A stretch of DNA of 38,096 nt from Pseudomonadales bacterium. Lineage in GTDB: Bacteria > Pseudomonadota > Gammaproteobacteria > Pseudomonadales > Azotimanducaceae. The stretch covers positions 1-38,096 of the forward strand of contig JAHRVQ010000032.1 in the NCBI GenBank assembly GCA_019090615.1, written 5' to 3'. Shown here piece by piece: positions 6,949-14,388 of the stretch (positions within the stretch are counted from its first letter, which is position 1; every line of letters starts with the position of its first letter). A program made the position numbers and the translations under genes. A model generated the notes under the pieces. The model was not told where the DNA came from and searched no databases. It saw nothing but the letters and a program-made list of their open reading frames with translations.

Positions 6949-8538
6949 TCATTTGCCTAATTCATCACCCCCATGATAAATGGCTGACCGCATTGGCGCC
7001 TGGGCAAACTTCTCTTTCCATAATCGCGGCGTGAGGGCTTCAACATTGCTGGCTGGATGCAGGTTAATACGCTGTAGTACATCCACCAGATAAACATAAG
7101 GGTCGATATCCTGTATTTTGCAGGTACTGATCAAGCTCTGGATAATACCCACATGCTCAGCGCCAAGTTCCGTCCAACAAAAGTTCCAGTTCTTGCGCCC
7201 CATCGGGATGGGTCGTAATGCGCGTTCAATATAATTGGTATCCATTGGCACATCAGGGTCTTCCAAAAAAACCTTCAGTTTAGCCTGACGATGCAACATA
7301 TAGCGGACGGCCTTAAGCAGCGGGTTATCCGGCAATAACTCCTTATTGTTCAACTGGTTTTCACACCAGGCAAAGAAGGCATTGACCACGGGCGCACTGT
7401 ATTTCATCCGCCAGTTGCGTTTTTTGTCGCCGGTTAATTGCTTTTGCTTGATCACAGCTTCAATCGCATAAAGTTCTCTGATGTGTTGCAGGGCGGTGGC
7501 GACAAGCGCTGGCTCAACGTCCTCTGCAGTAATAAAATGCCGCCGGCCGTGGACCCAGCACTGCGCATGGATAACGCCTTCCTGCGCCTCGGTATAGCAC
7601 GCATAGGCGACATAACCATCAGAGATTAAGGTGCCCTTAAAGCCCTCCGCCAGTACTTGCTCAATATGCGCTTTGGCGCGACTATTGGCATAGGTGAAGA
7701 CAATTTCACCCTGGTCACCACACACCGGCCAAAACCAGCCCGTTTTCATTTTTCCTTTGCCGGATCGACGGGACTTCACCGGGGTTTCATCCATGGCCAA
7801 CACTTTGCTGCGCAAGATGTTGCGTAATTGCGCTTCGACGATCGGCCTCAGTAGTTCGATACTGCGGCGGGTTAAATTAGTCAGTGTTGCGCGGCTTAGC
7901 GCTATACCCGCTTGCTGTAGTCGTTGATGTTGGCGGTATAAGGGCAAATGATACATAAACTTATCAACCAGCATACCGGCCAGAAAGCTTACATCCGCCA
8001 ATGACTGATCAAACACGCCACCCGGAACCAGAGTGTTGATGACAGCTTTACTGTCTTTACGTTTAATGACTTTGTGGTCATAACGTAAGACCACATAACT
8101 GGCAGGTCGCTGAGCTAATCGATGGACACTTTTGTTGCCAATCACTTCGTATTGATCTGCGTCAGGGCCACTGAGTTCGGGCGAGGCAACTTCAATCACT
8201 TCAACCGGCACTGTTTCATCAAACCGCAGACCACTGTCCGTCACACAATCACTGCCGCGTTTTTTGCTGGCTTTGCCGCGCTGATAAGTAATCGTTTCCA
8301 GTGGCACTGGTGCCGTTTTCGGCGCTTCGCCCAATAGACCATCGAGTAATAACTGGTCAGGGTTTTCATCTGCTAAACGACGTTCTGACTTGCTACCGAA
8401 CATCTGTTTCTGGAACCAGGCCACTTGCCGTTTGAGATTTTCAACCTGGCTTTCCAGCACCTGAACCTGCCCTGCGGTGGCCGCGTTAGCATCTTTCAGT
8501 TCAGCATAACTTGGCTGTTGGTTGGTGTCTTTTGGCAT
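6949..8538 (-). CDS. tnpC: IS66-family transposase TnpC
   Basis: This 529-residue protein is the DDE transposase of the element. An N-terminal coiled-coil-like region (about 10-45) with WFQKQMFGSKSER is typical of the family. It is followed by a zinc-binding/helix region and a catalytic core with LAMDET (Asp250), LISDGY (Asp307) and NYIERALRPI (Glu438). The CWVHGRRHF block after the second Asp is also characteristic. The C-terminal segment (LISTCKIQDIDPYVYL) matches the IS66 C-terminal domain. The stop codon lies inside the left terminal inverted repeat, as is common in compact IS elements. It starts 29 bp after tnpB. Confidence 0.95.
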   Translation of the reverse strand: MPKDTNQQPSYAELKDANAATAGQVQVLESQVENLKRQVAWFQKQMFGSKSERRLADENPDQLLLDGLLGEAPKTAPVPLETITYQRGKASKKRGSDCVTDSGLRFDETVPVEVIEVASPELSGPDADQYEVIGNKSVHRLAQRPASYVVLRYDHKVIKRKDSKAVINTLVPGGVFDQSLADVSFLAGMLVDKFMYHLPLYRQHQRLQQAGIALSRATLTNLTRRSIELLRPIVEAQLRNILRSKVLAMDETPVKSRRSGKGKMKTGWFWPVCGDQGEIVFTYANSRAKAHIEQVLAEGFKGTLISDGYVAYACYTEAQEGVIHAQCWVHGRRHFITAEDVEPALVATALQHIRELYAIEAVIKQKQLTGDKKRNWRMKYSAPVVNAFFAWCENQLNNKELLPDNPLLKAVRYMLHRQAKLKVFLEDPDVPMDTNYIERALRPIPMGRKNWNFCWTELGAEHVGIIQSLISTCKIQDIDPYVYLVDVLQRINLHPASNVEALTPRLWKEKFAQAPMRSAIYHGGDELGK

Positions 8539-8567
8539 GCCGGGATTATAACAAACACTGCCTGTTT

Positions 8568-8909
8568 TTACCGCTTGAATCGCTTATATTGTCGACTATT
8601 TTCAAGGTCAATGCCCTCCAGCAATAGCTTTAATTGCATCCAGTCCAACAGGGTTTTACCGGTCGCATCAGGCTTGAAATTAAACTGCCCCTGGACCAGC
8701 CGTTTACTCCAGATACAATATCCGCTGCGATCAAAATACAGGATTTTAACCTGCGTCTGGCGACGATTAATAAACACAAATAGCTGCCCGCTGAGTGGGT
8801 CCTGCTGGAGTTGATGTTTGGCGAGACCAGAAAGCCCATCATACGACTTTCTCATATCCGTTGGTGTGGTACATAACCAGACTTTGACCTGACCCTCAGG
8901 GAAAAACAT
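8568..8909 (-). CDS. tnpB: IS66 accessory protein TnpB (IS66 Orf2-like)
   Basis: The product is 113 residues. KVWLCTTPTDMRKSYDGL at the start and QLFVFINRRQTQVKILYFDRSGYCIW in the middle (two overlapping conserved blocks) are the hallmark of IS66 Orf2. Family members are needed for efficient transposition of IS66 elements, although their biochemical role is unclear. The ATG overlaps the stop of tnpA (TGATG), so the two are translationally coupled. The length is normal for the family. Confidence 0.95.
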   Translation of the reverse strand: MFFPEGQVKVWLCTTPTDMRKSYDGLSGLAKHQLQQDPLSGQLFVFINRRQTQVKILYFDRSGYCIWSKRLVQGQFNFKPDATGKTLLDWMQLKLLLEGIDLENSRQYKRFKR

Positions 8910-9187
8910 CAGGCTTGTTTCAGATTGAGTTTAATACCGTCACCCAAATCAAGCTCGATATGCCAGCGCACGGATGGATCAATGGCAACCACGCTGGTGA
9001 TATCAATCATGTTGACAGCTTCTGGCGTCGCGGATACTTCAAGCCGCTTGCGCCATCGATAGAAACTTTGATACCGAATCCCTTGTTGCTCGCAAAAAGT
9101 ACTTACAGGCAAGTTTGAATCTGCTTGCTGGTCAATGATTTTTTGCCAGTCTGCTTCGGATCGATATAGCCGGGTTTGTGGTTTCAT
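8909..9187 (-). CDS. tnpA: IS66 accessory protein TnpA (IS3/IS66 Orf1-like HTH)
   Basis: I place the start at the ATG at 9187 (MKPQTRLYR), which has GAGGAG 7 nt upstream, rather than nine codons earlier. The 92-residue product has a helix-turn-helix-like segment, VSTFCEQQGIRYQSFYRWRK, at about residues 28-47, typical of IS66 TnpA proteins. It probably contacts the element's ends. Its last codon overlaps the ATG of tnpB. Confidence 0.9.
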   Translation of the reverse strand: MKPQTRLYRSEADWQKIIDQQADSNLPVSTFCEQQGIRYQSFYRWRKRLEVSATPEAVNMIDITSVVAIDPSVRWHIELDLGDGIKLNLKQA

Positions 9188-9266
9188 AAATGCGCTCCTC
9201 AATGTGAAACGCAAAGATACTGATAAATTATGTTACGGGGTAGAACGGTGCGGAATGAGCGCTAAC

Positions 9267-9274
9267 CTGAGGAA
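9267..9274. repeat. Target site duplication of the IS66 element, right copy
   Basis: CTGAGGAA directly follows the right terminal inverted repeat. Its identity with 6933-6940 defines the insertion point and suggests no rearrangement since insertion. Confidence 0.93.
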
Positions 9275-9677
9275 GCATTGAAGTAATTTGTCTCAGAGAA
9301 CATACCAGAGATACCACAGTATTTCAGACTAATAAATCAAAAGAAGAAGATCCCTTCACATTTCAAACAGAAAATAACACAGTATCATCAATATTCGCCC
9401 AAAAGCCGCCATTAAAAGGTAGAGATGTTAACGCCACCCAAATACTGCGGTTATTTGCCGCTGAGTTTAATGCGGGCTGTAGGTCATTAAGAATAGTCAT
9501 TATAAACCACATTTTCTGAAGAACGGTCAAGTATCACAATTGTAGATGTTCGTTGAAATTTTGGACACCGTGACGTGGTGATCCTTTTGATGGTCAATGA
9601 CTGTCATGCTGCTAATCTGCAGGCTTACAGACTGTTGGGCTGATTGCTTAGTCTCTCTCAACAAGTGGCGACCGTGA
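9275..9677. other. Intergenic sequence right of the IS66 element
   Basis: I see no gene here. The stretch contains a 9-bp-unit array at 9301-9327 and a related short palindromic segment at 9440-9456 (AAATACTGCGG then TTATTT). The remainder, including an ACACCGTGACGTGGTG palindromic patch near 9566, has no feature I can name. Confidence 0.5.
9301..9327 (+). repeat. 9-bp-unit array E
   Basis: CATACCAGA, GATACCACA and GTATTTCAG lie in 9-bp phase, following the same rule as arrays A-D at the left end. A possible inverted partner is 9440-9456, which on the minus strand reads AAATAACCGCAGTATTT. Before the IS inserted, this array lay about 35 bp after the transferase stop codon. Confidence 0.65.
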
Positions 9678-9839
9678 TATAACAGACTTGTCATAGGCGT
9701 TAAATATATCTTTGGGCATCAAAGCAAATACGGTGCTTGGGATTCTTGGCCTTTACTCGCAGAAGATATGGAACGTTTGAAAGCGTTGTGTGATGAAGCA
9801 ATTGAAGATCAAAACCAAGTGGATCTTAAAAATGAGTAG
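9678..9839 (+). pseudogene. C-terminal remnant of a small protein gene
   Basis: An open frame with protein-like composition runs from after a TGA at 9675 to a TAG at 9837. It includes SKYGAWDSWPLLAEDMERLK and ends DQNQVDLKNE, and has no suitable start codon before ATG 9768. The end overlaps the ATG of the next gene by 8 bp, as genuine neighbours often do. I read it as the tail of a gene whose 5' part was lost or broken. The family is not recognised. Confidence 0.35.
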
Positions 9840-10128
9840 TGACTTTGAGAAGGGATTACATATCTATGGCAATGAACCAGGGGAAGGTGCACTCGGCTGG
9901 CAAGACCATAGTGTGAGCGAGTTCGAGGGATGCTGGCGAATGCACGGTTGGGCGGCAGCTAAAGAAGAGGCTATCGCCTACGCTAAACAAGGAATAGACC
10001 ACAGGATCATCAACACCCCAGGTGAGGGTCCTGATGATGAAATTGATACATGGTACGTTATCACTGAGAACAATGTTAGTTGGAGTACGTGGGCATCGTA
10101 TACTGGATACAAAACTAGAGGAAAATAA
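9832..10128 (+). CDS. Small hypothetical protein, unknown family
   Basis: From ATG 9832 the product is 98 residues, acidic and Trp-rich, soluble, with no signal peptide. Sequence features are GEGALGWQDHSVSEFEGCW at the front, a helical AAAKEEAIAYAKQG segment, and DDEIDTWYVITENN near the end. In-frame starts upstream (9793, 9790) would make it 13-14 residues longer but fall inside the preceding frame. The ribosome binding site is weak. It overlaps the remnant upstream by 8 bp. I do not recognise it; composition and overlap make it more likely real than not. Confidence 0.55.
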   Translation: MSSDFEKGLHIYGNEPGEGALGWQDHSVSEFEGCWRMHGWAAAKEEAIAYAKQGIDHRIINTPGEGPDDEIDTWYVITENNVSWSTWASYTGYKTRGK

Positions 10129-10174
10129 AATGGCAAGACATAACGGACAAGAAGCATAACGATATTCAAAAAAG

Positions 10175-10199
10175 AAATACCGCAGTATCCGTAGTATTT
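10175..10199. repeat. 9-bp-unit array F, nearest the tRNA
   Basis: AAATACCGC, AGTATCCGT and AGTATTT are in 9-bp phase. The outer six bases (AAATAC/GTATTT) are an inverted repeat. It is a diverged relative of arrays A-E and the last copy I see before the chromosomal genes. Confidence 0.5.
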
Positions 10200-10399
10200 C
10201 CCATAATAAGACTATGTAGAGATTCCGTAACGCTCGTCAATTTTTTCCAAACGCAGGCTACGTGGTTCTTACGGTGGGCCATGGGATAATTACGACTTTT
10301 TTCACCTGAGTAAATAGCGCTGAGAGGTTTTTATACTTGGATGGAGCTCTCGCAATTTTCCGTTGGAAAATGCTGCCGCCACTATTTCTGCGGGGTCTC

Positions 10400-10431
10400 T
10401 TTTGTGTTTTCGCGAAGCGAAAGCCACAAAA
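10400..10431 (-). terminator. Hairpin directly after tRNA-Phe, possible terminator
   Basis: On the minus strand, starting 1 nt after the CCA end, TTTTGTG pairs with CACAAAA, and inside it TTTCGC pairs with GCGAAA around TTC. The stem is long but there is no clear run of T after it, so it may act in 3' processing or termination of the tRNA transcript rather than as a standard intrinsic terminator. Confidence 0.45.
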
Positions 10432-10432
10432 T

Positions 10433-10508
10433 TGGTGGCCAGAGGTGGAATCGAACCACCGACACGGGGATTTTCAGTCCCCTGCTCTACCGACTGAGCT
10501 ATCTGGCC
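10433..10508 (-). tRNA. tRNA-Phe (anticodon GAA)
   Basis: The 76-nt gene folds as a normal cloverleaf. The acceptor stem is GGCCAGA/TCTGGCC with discriminator A and encoded CCA. The D-arm is AGCTCAGTCGGTAGAGC, the anticodon loop CTGAAAA in a GGGGA/TCCCC stem, and the T-arm GTTCGATTC. The anticodon GAA reads Phe codons. Overall it resembles the E. coli tRNA-Phe closely. The 3' end points to the accessory block, the usual side for island integration. Confidence 0.97.
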
Positions 10509-10572
10509 ATAAGGTCTTCATGGTGTCCGGCATTTGCATGCTGGCCGAGTGTGTCTGCTCGGAAAGGGCGCT

Positions 10573-10601
10573 ATTAAACCGAAGCGCGTGGTTGTAGTCA
10601 A
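10573..10601 (-). promoter_or_regulatory. Promoter of tRNA-Phe with GC-rich discriminator
   Basis: On the minus strand, TTGACT (10601-10596) and TTTAAT (10578-10573) are separated by 17 bp. The -10 box is followed by AGCGCCC, a GC-rich discriminator typical of stringently controlled stable-RNA promoters. The predicted start leaves a leader of about 55-60 nt before the tRNA. Confidence 0.65.
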
Positions 10602-10802
10602 GGTCCGATTTAGTGGATTTTGCTACTTGGCGTTTAGTGGCGTAATTGGTTGTTAATGAGGCCCAGATCATGGCTTTTCGGGTTAGTAGATTAGTGTTTG
10701 TCAAGCTTTGATAGGCTGTATTTCAGGTATTAGCTTGGGTCAGGTAGCATTTGCGACTCGCTACATATTTCTCGGTGATTTAGCTAGTAAAAATTTAATT
10801 CA

Positions 10803-10832
10803 ATTAATTTAAAATAATTTCGATTAATTTAA
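10803..10832 (+). promoter_or_regulatory. Paired ATTAATTTAA direct repeats, possible operator or UP element
   Basis: Two identical 10-mers sit two helical turns apart, about 57 bp before the VWA lipoprotein ATG. The spacing would put bound protein on one DNA face. Alternatively, this is an AT-rich UP-like element of the operon promoter. Confidence 0.35.
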
Positions 10833-10888
10833 CCCCCATTCGGAATGCTCAACGTTTCATTAGTAAATCGACGCTTGAGGATAAAGAT

Positions 10889-12610
10889 ATGCGCAAGGTT
10901 AATAAGTCAGGTTTTCTGCTGGTTTTTGGTTTGACGAGTCTATTGGTTGGCTGTTTTGAAACTCAGCTGATTGATAACAAAGCTAATCAGACGCCGCCGG
11001 CAGAAAGTAATACACGGGATGATCAGCGGCTAGATCATAAGATCGGACGTGCCGTTGCCGAGGCGGCTATCGAGCAGCGCAGCAGGGTTGCCAAGCAGCG
11101 GGTGGGTATGCCGTTATTAGCGGGGGTTGTGGCGGCGAGTTATCAACTTAATACGCCGCTTGCTGATCGGGAGAATTATCAGCAGTTTGATGAAAATGCG
11201 GTTAAGCGGGTGGCGGAGGCGCCGGTATCAACTTTTAGTGTGGATGTTGATACTGCCGCCTATAGCAATATCCGGCGGATGATTATGCAGGAGGGCAGGT
11301 TGCCGCCGCGGGATGCCGTTAAGGTGGAGGAGATGATTAATTATTTCAGTTATAACTATGATTTACCGCCATCGTTGCAGCAGCCTTTTTCGGTCTCGGT
11401 TGAGATGGCTGCGGCACCCTGGGCGCCGCAGCATCAGTTGTTGCAGATCGGTTTAAAAGGTTTTGAGCCGGCACGGGAACAGCGCCCAGCAGCTAATCTG
11501 GTTTTTCTGGTGGATGTCTCTGGCAGTATGCGCGCAGCGGATAAGCTGGGCCTGGTTAAAAAGTCATTACGTCTGCTGGTTAACCAGATGGGCGCTGAGG
11601 ACCAGATCGCGTTGGTGGTTTATGCCGGCGCAGCAGGTTTAGTGCTTGATTCCACCAGCGCGGATCAAAAGGCCAGGATAATGCGCGCCATTGATGGCCT
11701 TGAGGCAGGTGGCAGCACCAACGGCGGGGCCGGTATTGAGCTGGCGTATCGATTGGCGGAGGAACATTTTATTGCGGGGGGGATTAATCGGGTGCTTATC
11801 GCCTCCGATGGCGATATGAATGTTGGTGTCGTCAGCCAGGACAAATTAAAGGCGCTGATTGAGCAAAAGCGTAAAAAAGGTGTGGCGTTGACAACCCTGG
11901 GGTATGGCAAAGGTAACTATAACTACGCCTTAATGGAGCAGTTGGCGGCTGTGGGCAATGGTAATGCGGCCTATATTGATTCGCTTAAAGAAGCTCAAAA
12001 GGTGCTGGTGGAGCAGCTGCAGTCAACCTTGTTAACCATCGCTAAGGACGTCAAAATTCAGATCGAATTTAACCCGCAACTGGTCGCAGAATATCGATTA
12101 TTAGGTTATGAAAATCGCTTGCTGAAGCGCGAAGATTTTCGGAATGATAAGGTTGATGCGGGCGATATGGGTGCAGGTCATACGGTTACGGCATTATATG
12201 AGCTGGTGATGGTGGCTGATGCTGACACTGGCTTGATTGCGGCTAAACGTTATGCGGGCGTTCAGTCTGGGCAATCAAGCGCAGTGGCGACGGAGTACGG
12301 CGATGAAATCGCCTTTGTTAAGTTGCGTTATAAGCAGCCCGATGCAGATACCAGCACAGAAATATCGCAACCGATTTTGCGGCCTCAGCAATTGACGCCG
12401 ATTGAGGATGCTTCGGCTAATTTACGTTTTGCATCGGCGGTGGCGGGCTTCGGTCAGTTATTGCGCGGCGGTCAGTATACCGGCGGCTGGGATTATGCCG
12501 ATGCGCTGACACTGGCGCGGAATGCACGTGGTGAAGATCTGCATGGCTATCGTGCTGAGCTTACGAGTTTGGTAGAGTTGGCGCAGAGTTTATCCCCGTC
12601 GGGTGATTAA
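10889..12610 (+). CDS. VWA-domain lipoprotein, YfbK-like
   Basis: The 573-residue protein starts with a signal peptide and lipobox LLVGC (Cys22), so it is lipidated. A conserved YfbK N-terminal segment (STFSVDVDTAAYSNIRR, VKVEEMINYFSY; about 95-160) precedes a von Willebrand A domain (about 203-375). That domain has an intact MIDAS: DVSGS (Asp209, Ser211, Ser213), GGSTNGG and ASDGDMN. The C-terminal part fits the YfbK-type C-terminal domain (DUF3520). VWA domains of this kind bind divalent metal and protein partners; the partner here is unknown. GAGG lies 10 nt before the ATG. The stop overlaps the ATG of the ECF sigma gene (TAATG), so lipoprotein and sigma factor are produced together. Confidence 0.88.
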   Translation: MRKVNKSGFLLVFGLTSLLVGCFETQLIDNKANQTPPAESNTRDDQRLDHKIGRAVAEAAIEQRSRVAKQRVGMPLLAGVVAASYQLNTPLADRENYQQFDENAVKRVAEAPVSTFSVDVDTAAYSNIRRMIMQEGRLPPRDAVKVEEMINYFSYNYDLPPSLQQPFSVSVEMAAAPWAPQHQLLQIGLKGFEPAREQRPAANLVFLVDVSGSMRAADKLGLVKKSLRLLVNQMGAEDQIALVVYAGAAGLVLDSTSADQKARIMRAIDGLEAGGSTNGGAGIELAYRLAEEHFIAGGINRVLIASDGDMNVGVVSQDKLKALIEQKRKKGVALTTLGYGKGNYNYALMEQLAAVGNGNAAYIDSLKEAQKVLVEQLQSTLLTIAKDVKIQIEFNPQLVAEYRLLGYENRLLKREDFRNDKVDAGDMGAGHTVTALYELVMVADADTGLIAAKRYAGVQSGQSSAVATEYGDEIAFVKLRYKQPDADTSTEISQPILRPQQLTPIEDASANLRFASAVAGFGQLLRGGQYTGGWDYADALTLARNARGEDLHGYRAELTSLVELAQSLSPSGD

Positions 12611-13368
12611 TGCGCAAATTGCTGCATGGATTAAGAAGTGATGAATCGCTGATGCTGGCCTACCAGCAGGGGGATGCGCTGGCATTCGAGGTGTTATATG
12701 GGCGCCATAAAAATGCTCTGTTTGCTTTTTTATATCGCAATTGTGCACAGCCTGCCATCGTTGAAGAGTTAGCGCAGGAAAGCTGGATGTCCATAATCCG
12801 GCGCGCGGCTCACTATGTGCCTAGCGCTAAATTCAGAACTTATTTATTCCAGGTGGCGCATCATAAATTGATCGATCACTGGCGCAGAGCCGCTCTGTCG
12901 GCTGAATATCAGGCCGCTGATCAAACTTGCGCTCAGGCTGGCCAACAGGCTGATGCTGTTGGTGCTGTAGCGGCGGCGGATATTGATGCAGGTAAAAGTA
13001 TCGATGCCAGTGGGCCTGAGGCTGAGCTTGAGGAGCATATTATGCAAGAGCAAATTCAGACATTGCTGAGCCGTGCGTTAAGCCAGATACCGAACGAGCA
13101 ACGCACTGTTTTTTTGCTCCGAGAAGCAGGTTTTGGCCAGACGCAGATTGCAGAAATAGTCGGTGTTGGCAAACAAACTGTCAAAAGCCGATTACGTTAT
13201 GCGGTCAATCAATTGCGTACTTTATTGCAGGTGTCTTTGTCGACGGAGCTCTTATCTACAGCGCCGTTATCGAACCAGTCCACTTCTAATGAGATCGTAT
13301 CTAATGAACCATTGGCGGCAACATTCAGGCAGGTTGATTGCACCAGGCCCACTGGAGATAAACGATGA
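12610..13368 (+). CDS. ECF-type RNA polymerase sigma factor
   Basis: The 252-residue protein has sigma region 2 at about 14-92 (FEVLYGRHKNALFAFL, VEELAQESWMSI, FRTYLFQVAHHKLIDHWRR). Region 4 is at about 150-205, with HTH segment GQTQIAEIVGVGKQTVKSRL. Between them is an unusually long Ala/Gln/Asp-rich linker (about 95-145), and there is a Ser/Thr-rich C-terminal tail of about 45 residues after region 4. It lacks the extra domains of larger sigma factors. Both ends overlap neighbouring genes by 1-4 bp. Its position between a lipoprotein and a single-pass membrane protein fits an envelope-sensing ECF circuit. Promoter targets cannot be read from this window. Confidence 0.88.
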   Translation: MRKLLHGLRSDESLMLAYQQGDALAFEVLYGRHKNALFAFLYRNCAQPAIVEELAQESWMSIIRRAAHYVPSAKFRTYLFQVAHHKLIDHWRRAALSAEYQAADQTCAQAGQQADAVGAVAAADIDAGKSIDASGPEAELEEHIMQEQIQTLLSRALSQIPNEQRTVFLLREAGFGQTQIAEIVGVGKQTVKSRLRYAVNQLRTLLQVSLSTELLSTAPLSNQSTSNEIVSNEPLAATFRQVDCTRPTGDKR

Positions 13369-14309
13369 GCAAAACCTCAGCGTGGAGTGAGCAGCTAAAA
13401 CGTGAATATAACCCGACTTCGCCGGATAAACTTGATACTAAAATCCTGGCCTATTCCAGGCAGCACATGCCAGCCGCGCCGGGTTGGCGTCAACGGCCCT
13501 GGATGTCGGCTATGGCGACTTTTTCCGTGGCGGCTTTGGCCATTTTGTTGGTGATACAAAATCCAGGCGAGCTGCCATTGCCTGGGTTGGCCTCACCGGT
13601 TGGGGACGGTCGTGTTGCTGAGGACTTTGTTTCTGATCTGGTTGATGATTTGGCAGCTGATAGCGGCAACAACGGCGGTTTAATGCGCCAGGCATCGCCA
13701 GCGGCAGCACTAGTAGCACAGCCCCGAGCTGAGCTGGAAATAGTAGCTAAACCCGGTTCAACCAACTTAGATGAAGTGTTGACCTCAAGTGCTGTGGGCC
13801 GGCGTGATCAGCGGCAACTAGCAGCACCTCAGGTGCAGAAAATGCGTCAACAGGTCAGCCGGGATAGTTTATCTTTCGAGCAACAGAAGAAGGCGGAAAC
13901 TGCGTATATACAGCAAAATAACCAGCAGCGCGAAGAGGCCATCGGTACAGCTAGCAGAACCTTACATGACAGAACATTACCTGGCAGGGCACCGCTCGCG
14001 GCTGTTAACCCTGTCCCAACGGCAACTATTAGCCGCGAAGATACTGGGTTAACAGATATTGAGCTAGCAGATAGTAAATCACAGGCATCCTCAGGTTTAT
14101 TACCTCAAAGTGAAAGGTCTTATTTGCCAGTTGCTGGGCCTGACCCGCAACTGATCGATAAAACTTTAACAGAAATTCATGATCTGGTGGCGCAGGACAA
14201 GTTGGCTGAAGCAGCGCAACTTTATACTCAGTTCAAGCAGGATTGTCGCTGTCAGTTGCCTGATTCAATGGCGCAGGCGTTGCTGGATTTCTCGGCCAGT
14301 AAACGTTAA
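13365..14309 (+). CDS. Single-pass membrane protein, possible anti-sigma factor
   Basis: The ATG overlaps the sigma-factor stop (ATGA). The 314-residue product has a cytoplasmic N-terminus of about 48 residues, one membrane helix (about 50-65, MATFSVAALAILLVIQ), a long Gln/Ser/Ala-rich low-complexity region, and a helical C-terminal segment (about 262-312, LVAQDKLAEAAQLYTQFKQD) containing two Cys in DCRCQLP. The topology and the coupling to an ECF sigma gene fit an anti-sigma factor. However, I do not see the HxxxCxxC zinc motif of ZAS anti-sigma domains in the N-terminal part, so this role is inferred from context only. Confidence 0.75.
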   Translation: MSKTSAWSEQLKREYNPTSPDKLDTKILAYSRQHMPAAPGWRQRPWMSAMATFSVAALAILLVIQNPGELPLPGLASPVGDGRVAEDFVSDLVDDLAADSGNNGGLMRQASPAAALVAQPRAELEIVAKPGSTNLDEVLTSSAVGRRDQRQLAAPQVQKMRQQVSRDSLSFEQQKKAETAYIQQNNQQREEAIGTASRTLHDRTLPGRAPLAAVNPVPTATISREDTGLTDIELADSKSQASSGLLPQSERSYLPVAGPDPQLIDKTLTEIHDLVAQDKLAEAAQLYTQFKQDCRCQLPDSMAQALLDFSASKR

Positions 14310-14320
14310 GGCAATTTGTT

Positions 14321-14351
14321 CAGGCAGATGGTCATTGGATTTAACTGCCTG
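14321..14351. other. Hairpin CAGGCAG/CTGCCTG before the serine hydrolase gene
   Basis: A perfect 7-bp inverted repeat with a 17-nt loop lies in the 79-bp gap between the membrane-protein gene and the serine hydrolase gene. There is no T run, so it is not a standard terminator. It could attenuate read-through or stabilise the mRNA end. Confidence 0.35.
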
Positions 14352-14388
14352 TGCTAAGGTGGTGATCCCGTTCAGGATAAGGCCCGCC

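Larger units (their letters stand above)
6941..9266 (-). mobile_element. Complete IS66-family insertion sequence
   Basis: The element is 2326 bp with the classical tnpA-tnpB-tnpC order on the minus strand. The ends are inverted repeats: 6941-6954 starts GTTAGCGTTCATT, and 9253-9266 read in reverse starts GTTAGCGCTCATT. It is flanked by a perfect 8-bp direct repeat, CTGAGGAA, at 6933-6940 and 9267-9274, the size of target duplication that IS66 elements make. All three frames are open, so the copy looks intact and recent. Removing it would place the end of the transferase gene directly beside the repeat array at 9301. Confidence 0.95.
10129..10432. other. Intergenic sequence between accessory block and tRNA-Phe
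   Basis: This 304-bp stretch has no supported gene. It contains a 9-bp-unit array at 10175-10199, a perfect hairpin ATTTTCC-GTT-GGAAAAT at 10355-10371, and a two-part hairpin next to the tRNA 3' end at 10400-10431. If an island integrated at the tRNA, its boundary is expected in or next to this segment. Confidence 0.5.
10509..10888. other. Intergenic region between tRNA-Phe and the VWA operon
   Basis: This 380-bp divergent gap carries the tRNA promoter on its left. On its right is an AT-rich patch with two copies of ATTAATTTAA at 10803-10812 and 10823-10832, exactly 20 bp apart. No small gene is supported; the frames here run through the tRNA. Confidence 0.5.

Noticed and set aside
8425-8814. 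Plus-strand frame of 129 codons inside IS66
   Set aside because: It is a shadow of tnpB/tnpC, which have clear family motifs on the other strand.
9678-9707. Integron attC-like ending (ATAACAG...GGCGTTAAAT)
   Set aside because: The GTTRRRY-type core is present by itself, but I cannot find the paired complementary arm that an attC site needs, nor an integron integrase.
10337-10704. Frames on both strands across the tRNA-Phe gene
   Set aside because: They are incidental frames through a structured RNA gene and its promoter.
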